The translations under genes were made by a program, and so were the position numbers. A stretch of 64,000 nt of DNA from Welwitschia mirabilis (Eukaryota; Gnetophyta; Gnetopsida; Welwitschiales): the NCBI GenBank assembly GCA_051453625.1, contig JBOZIK010000001.1, positions 297,186,258-297,250,257 of the forward strand. The letters run 5' to 3'. Positions within the stretch are counted from its first letter, which is position 1. Each line of letters begins with the position of its first letter. Of this stretch, positions 60,011 through 64,000 are shown piece by piece. A model generated the notes under the pieces. That model was given only the letters and a program-made list of their open reading frames with translations. It searched no databases and had not been told where the DNA came from.

Positions 60011-61089
60011 TCATGTTTATTAAGGATTCAAGTTATTGGTACTTTAAGAATGCATAAGTTATTTTTTATAATTGTGAAAAACTGAAAGAGATAAAAAATA
60101 AAGGAAAAAAATTATCAAAAGAAAAATGAAATGTCAATTTATGCTATGAAATACTTTTGATAATCACTCCTAATCTATCTTAGGAATTACTCCACCTAGG
60201 GCAAAGTTATTTTAACAACGTATGTTTTATCTAATGGGTCCTACTACTCATGATAAAAGTGAGGTTTGTGGTTTATAAATGAACACTCTGTAATGGAATT
60301 AATCTAAGGTAAAAGGAGATACATCCAAAGTGTATATAATTATTATAGTATTAAGTATTACTAATTTGTAATAATTCTTCTAAATTAAGGCTTAAGGCTA
60401 TAACCATGATATGTCAATTTCCATTAATACATTATCATTTTCATACATCATATTCAAATAGAACCATGATATCTTATTGGTTAAGAATCATGTATTTTTA
60501 ATTGAAAATGAAAGACTACTAGTAAATGATCAATTTTAAATAGAAAATTTTCTAATGTAATGTGTTTATTCATATTTTTTAACCTAGATAATTCTAAAGT
60601 TATTTACATACTTTTTATTACGTATAGGATCATCACATTTTTTAATAAATTAACTTTCATTCTTTTCCTTTTTTCATCTTTACTTAGTATTTTAATAATG
60701 TATTTAATTATTCATTACCTTACTTTGGTTTACTTTTCTACTCTATGTTATTATATTTTCACTTTATTATAGTTGACCTCTTACTTTTAATATATCTTTA
60801 AAACATTAATGGCACATATGAAGATTCCTTACTCATACTTTGATGTGATTTAAATCCATTGATGATGCTCAGTGAAAGGATAATTTGTGTTTCTTCATAT
60901 GGTTTATATATAATGAAATCATAAATTGAATTTAATGCATAAATTTATATGATGAATAAATTAAATATTTTTTTATTGTAGTTGGATGAAATGCACTTTA
61001 TGCTTAATAGTAAAATTATTATTTATCATTCTCTTTTCAAGTTGATTTGCTTTATCCTTTTTTTATTTTACTTTATCAGGGACTAATAA
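60011..61089 (+). other. Internal region of the 53-62 kb element, right half
   Basis: No gene is visible. A 70-codon frame at 60560-60772 is a hydrophobic, T-rich chance frame. The stretch should be the 3' internal part of the LTR element after the LINE insertion. Confidence 0.4.
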
Positions 61090-61107
61090 ATTCTAAGTGG
61101 GTAATTA
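61090..61107 (+). other. Polypurine-tract region
   Basis: ATTCTAAGTGGGTAATTA lies directly before the LTR start TGATAA. The TCTAAGT-GGG order is the usual polypurine context of Athila-type elements; the G run is shortened here. Confidence 0.55.
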
Positions 61108-62441
61108 TGATAATATGTTAATTTGTGATATTTGACATGTGATTTAGAGTGAATTTTTAATTCTTTACAAGTTTAATGCTTAAATTAAATACTTTTAATG
61201 TTAAGAATAAAAGATAAATAATTAAGAATAATCTAAATTAAAATTAATTAATTATGAAGCATTTGATAAAGAACTACAGGATGAAGGANNNNNNNNNNNN
61301 NNNNNNNNNNNNNNNNNNNNNNNNNNNNNNNNNNNNNNNNNNNNNNNNNNNNNNNNNNNNNNNNNNNNNNNNNNNNNNNNNNNNNNNNTAAGAATAAAAG
61401 ATAAATAATTAAGAATAATATAGATTAAAATTAATTAATTATGAAGCATTTAAGGAAAGCAATCAAATTCCTCATACCACTAAAACACAAAGTAATAGAT
61501 GACAAAGCATTAAAGAATAAAGCACTTAATGAGATAACTACCAACTAGTAGATTCCATCCACTACTAAATTTCAAGAATCTCACATGGTAATTGGATTAG
61601 GGAAAGAAGTGAAAACCTGCTAGATTTTACTTATCACTAGATTCTAATAAGTATTACTAACTATAACCAATGAATAATTAGTTTCATCTAGTACTTAAGT
61701 GTAACCATCCTTTTTTACTAGTAATTGTAATTATCCACCTATCATTAATAATAACTACATCTATTATTAAATTTACATTATAGGTGCTCATCAACCACTT
61801 ATATACTATTCAAGTATCACTAATTTAAACTTATAAAANNNNNNNNNNCCCATTTTCTCATCTCCCTTTTGGCATTAAAGTTCTTATTACATTAGGGAAT
61901 CTTGAATGAGGGGGGATACATTTGTTTGTTTCCTTAGTGTTGGGTTATGTTTCCTCCATTCAGGAACTACTGTTTGTAGGAGGATATAATGAAGTGCATT
62001 TTTCAAAAGGTTAACAAAGTGTACTTTCTCTTTCTCAAACTTTTTCTTTTATCTTTCTTAAAGTTTATGTAGGGTATAATTTAAGTGACATTAATTTGTA
62101 ATTAACAAATTATGAGGATGAATCTAGATAATAATAGGTTGGTTAAATTAGTTAGAACTTGCATTATCATCCCACTACATTTTATCATTTACATTATTTA
62201 TTTTGATTTCTTAAATATTAATAAAATAAATTATTCTCTCTCTCTATCTATCTATCTATCTATCTATCTATCCCTATCACTATCTCTTCCCTCTTTGAAG
62301 AATTAGATTTTATTTAATTAATTTTCTTCTTTAAGTTTACAAACTTGGATTAACTTATTCTACACATTGTGTGTTAGCTTATTATTAGTGAAAAATGTTT
62401 TGAGACCTAATTTTCATATTAAGTAAGAAAAACACAAAGCA
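61108..62441 (+). mobile_element. 3' LTR of the 53-62 kb element
   Basis: It starts TGATAATATG, is colinear with 53455-54482 and ends near AACACAAAGCA. N runs of 100 and 10 bases lie at 61289-61388 and 61839-61848. The first is flanked by a roughly 70-base direct copy. A CTAT microsatellite (62246-62272) lies in the right part, where the other LTR has an N gap. Confidence 0.75.
62236..62282 (+). repeat. (CTAT)n microsatellite
   Basis: CTCTCTCTCTAT followed by seven CTAT units. The duplicate copy at 62655-62730, after a 116-N gap, is longer and mixed with TATA. Reading frames rich in Ile/Tyr/Leu/Ser here are simple-repeat artefacts. Confidence 0.9.
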
Positions 62442-62683
62442 AATAATTTTTACTTAACATCCTTATAAATTATATCTAAGAAAGGGTCATTGTAATATTT
62501 GCTAATAAAATTACTAACAAAACATTTTGTACTCTTTTNNNNNNNNNNNNNNNNNNNNNNNNNNNNNNNNNNNNNNNNNNNNNNNNNNNNNNNNNNNNNN
62601 NNNNNNNNNNNNNNNNNNNNNNNNNNNNNNNNNNNNNNNNNNNNNNNNNNNNNNCTCTATATATATATATCTATCTATCTATA

Positions 62684-62717
<34 letters not shown>

Positions 62718-63799
62718 CCTATCTATCTCTATTACTATCTCTTCCCTCTTTAAAGAATTAGATTTTATTTAATTCATTTTCTTCTTTAAGCTTAAAAACT
62801 TGGATTAACTTATTCTACAATTGTGTGTTAGCTTGTTATTAGTGAAGAATGTTTTGAGACCTAATTTTTATATTAAGTAAGCAAAACACAAAGCACAACA
62901 ACTTTTACTTAACATCCTTATAAATTATATCTAAGAAAGGGTCATTGTAATATTTGCTAATAAAATTACTAACAAAAAATTTTGTACTCTTTTCTTATAA
63001 ACAAATAAATTATTTTAAAGATGATGATTTACTTTACTCTAAGTCCTATTTAAAATTTTCATTTGATTTTGAACTAAACTTGTATTTTATAATTTTAATA
63101 TAAAGGTTTTTGTTACAAAGTTATTAGTTACATGTCATTGTTGGATATTTCTATTAAAATTATAACTATTTTTTATTATATTATGTCAATGAAATTTGTT
63201 ATTATGGATGCAATTGTTATCATTGAGCATCTTCTTTGATTTCCTTTAAAATTACTTATGTTAAATGCTATTTTAAATAAATCCCATTTCTTAAATTGTA
63301 AAAACTTTAAACTTTCATAATAAACATTAAAATTAGTCAATGCTTTAATATCTATTTTAATTTTAAAACATTATTTCTTTTAATGTGATGAAAGTCATCT
63401 CATTAATTATTAATGGAGTTATTTACATTTACATAAGATATTATTTTCATCAGGTTTGTCATATTTTTCTACACTACATCCATAAAAAAATAAAAGCACT
63501 TTAATAAGTATCTTGCTATTATAATACCATATTTAAGTTCTTTATCCTTCTTGCCTTCTTCTATTCTTTTTAATATGCAATTTGATTACTAATATATGTT
63601 TTAATTTTTTTCTGAGAAATAACTCTGTTGGTGTGCCTAAATTACACTTCAAAAGTAATCAATGCTCTAAACAAGGAATTTGCAATTAGGCTTAGTATAG
63701 GAGAATTAACCAATGAATTTTGTAATCTGGAGAGCATAAGGCAATAATCTAATCAAGCATATAAATGAAAAAGAATGTAACTTAAATTCCAATTCAATA
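62442..63799. other. Unassigned DNA with duplicated LTR end
   Basis: Bases 62235-62538 recur at 62655-62998 around the 116-N gap at 62539-62654, so the right end of the 3' LTR appears twice. Beyond 63000 I see no gene, no domain and no repeat. From 63800 to the end the sequence is N. Confidence 0.5.
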
Positions 63800-64000
63800 N
63801 NNNNNNNNNNNNNNNNNNNNNNNNNNNNNNNNNNNNNNNNNNNNNNNNNNNNNNNNNNNNNNNNNNNNNNNNNNNNNNNNNNNNNNNNNNNNNNNNNNNN
63901 NNNNNNNNNNNNNNNNNNNNNNNNNNNNNNNNNNNNNNNNNNNNNNNNNNNNNNNNNNNNNNNNNNNNNNNNNNNNNNNNNNNNNNNNNNNNNNNNNNNN

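Larger units (their letters stand above)
53455..62441 (+). mobile_element. LTR retrotransposon with both LTRs, nested LINE
   Basis: Direct LTRs (53455-about 54482 and 61108-about 62441), a tRNA-Asp-type primer site after the first and a purine-rich tract before the second define a plus-strand element of about 9 kb. Its inner part is interrupted by a minus-strand LINE (57.4-60.0 kb). No pol domain of the host element is recognisable. LTR starts with TGATAA and the PBS fit the Athila/Tat group. A target duplication could not be confirmed (TATAT left, AATAA right). Confidence 0.78.
1..64000. other. Assembly gaps (N runs) across the window
   Basis: N runs: 307-406, 1093-1615, 1860-2471, 2953-3052, 4616-4715, 4978-5077, 5554-5623, 6563-6662, 7676-7775, 8176-8275, 8510-8609, 9020-9119, 9350-9449, 10764-11171, 17861-18157, 21715-21814, 23408-23507, 23802-24347, 36145-36264, 39423-39827, 41804-41903, 42892-43263, 47398-47497, 48492-48591, 54208-54389, 56340-56373, 56847-57429, 57666-57765, 61289-61388, 61839-61848, 62539-62654 and 63800-64000. 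Many are exactly 100, the usual placeholder for an unknown gap size. Any frame that crosses them is unreliable. Confidence 0.95.

Noticed and set aside
60560-60772. 70-codon hydrophobic frame
   Set aside because: T-rich chance frame in the unassigned tail of the LTR element, without codon bias or a homologous motif.
62112-62306. Ile/Tyr/Leu/Ser-repeat protein
   Set aside because: Translation of the CTAT microsatellite; the same holds for 62499-62772.
53450-62446. Target duplication of the 53-62 kb element
   Set aside because: TATAT on the left and AATAA on the right do not match, and the right LTR edge is uncertain by a few bases.

Overview
This window is AT-rich, repeat-dominated, intergenic plant nuclear DNA. 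I find no intact protein-coding gene and no tRNA, rRNA or CRISPR array. What can be read is a stack of decayed, nested retrotransposons of families typical of flowering plants: Athila-like and Tat-type Ty3/gypsy elements, a second gypsy LTR family with a tRNA-iMet-type primer site, a SIRE/Maximus-like Ty1/copia element, and a plant L1-type LINE. The host is therefore almost certainly an angiosperm, probably a eudicot; I cannot name the species. About 32 runs of N interrupt the sequence. Most are flanked by near-identical direct copies, which looks like an assembly artefact.

Layout. (1) 1-10249, minus strand: Athila-like element, with RNase H at the left edge, then RT, protease, gag, a tRNA-Asp-type primer site near 7.6-7.95 kb and its 5' LTR above 7958. 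(2) 10250-12115, plus: LTR with TATA box and tRNA-iMet-type primer site. (3) 12.3-12.7 kb: a 231-bp tandem duplication, followed by unassigned DNA. (4) 15701-24717, minus: a structurally complete LTR element (two LTRs, PBS, PPT, probable TSD). It appears to sit inside the LTR of a plus-strand element whose other part runs from 24718 to a primer site at 27541. (5) 29923-about 45850, minus: SIRE-like copia element (RNase H, RT, integrase, gag). Its 5' LTR is cut in two by a 5.9-kb gypsy-LTR-bearing insertion (39057-44972). (6) About 46.9-52.9 kb, plus: Tat-type gypsy pol in the order gag-PR-archaeal-type RNase H-RT-RNase H-integrase. It may be the body of the element that begins at 27541. (7) 53455-62441, plus: another LTR element with both LTRs, PBS and PPT. 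A 5'-truncated LINE (57.4-60.0 kb, minus) has inserted into it. (8) 62442-63799: unassigned.

Nothing here is expected to function as a set of genes. The window records insertion into insertion, followed by decay strongly biased to C-to-T and G-to-A transitions. This is visible in the tRNA-Asp primer sites, in stops at former Gln/Arg/Trp codons, and in lost catalytic or zinc-binding residues. I see no sign of a novel functional system. The most interesting items are the nesting order, the transition-only decay of the primer sites, a tandem array of primer-site-like modules near 39-40 kb, and the position of the archaeal-type RNase H upstream of RT.
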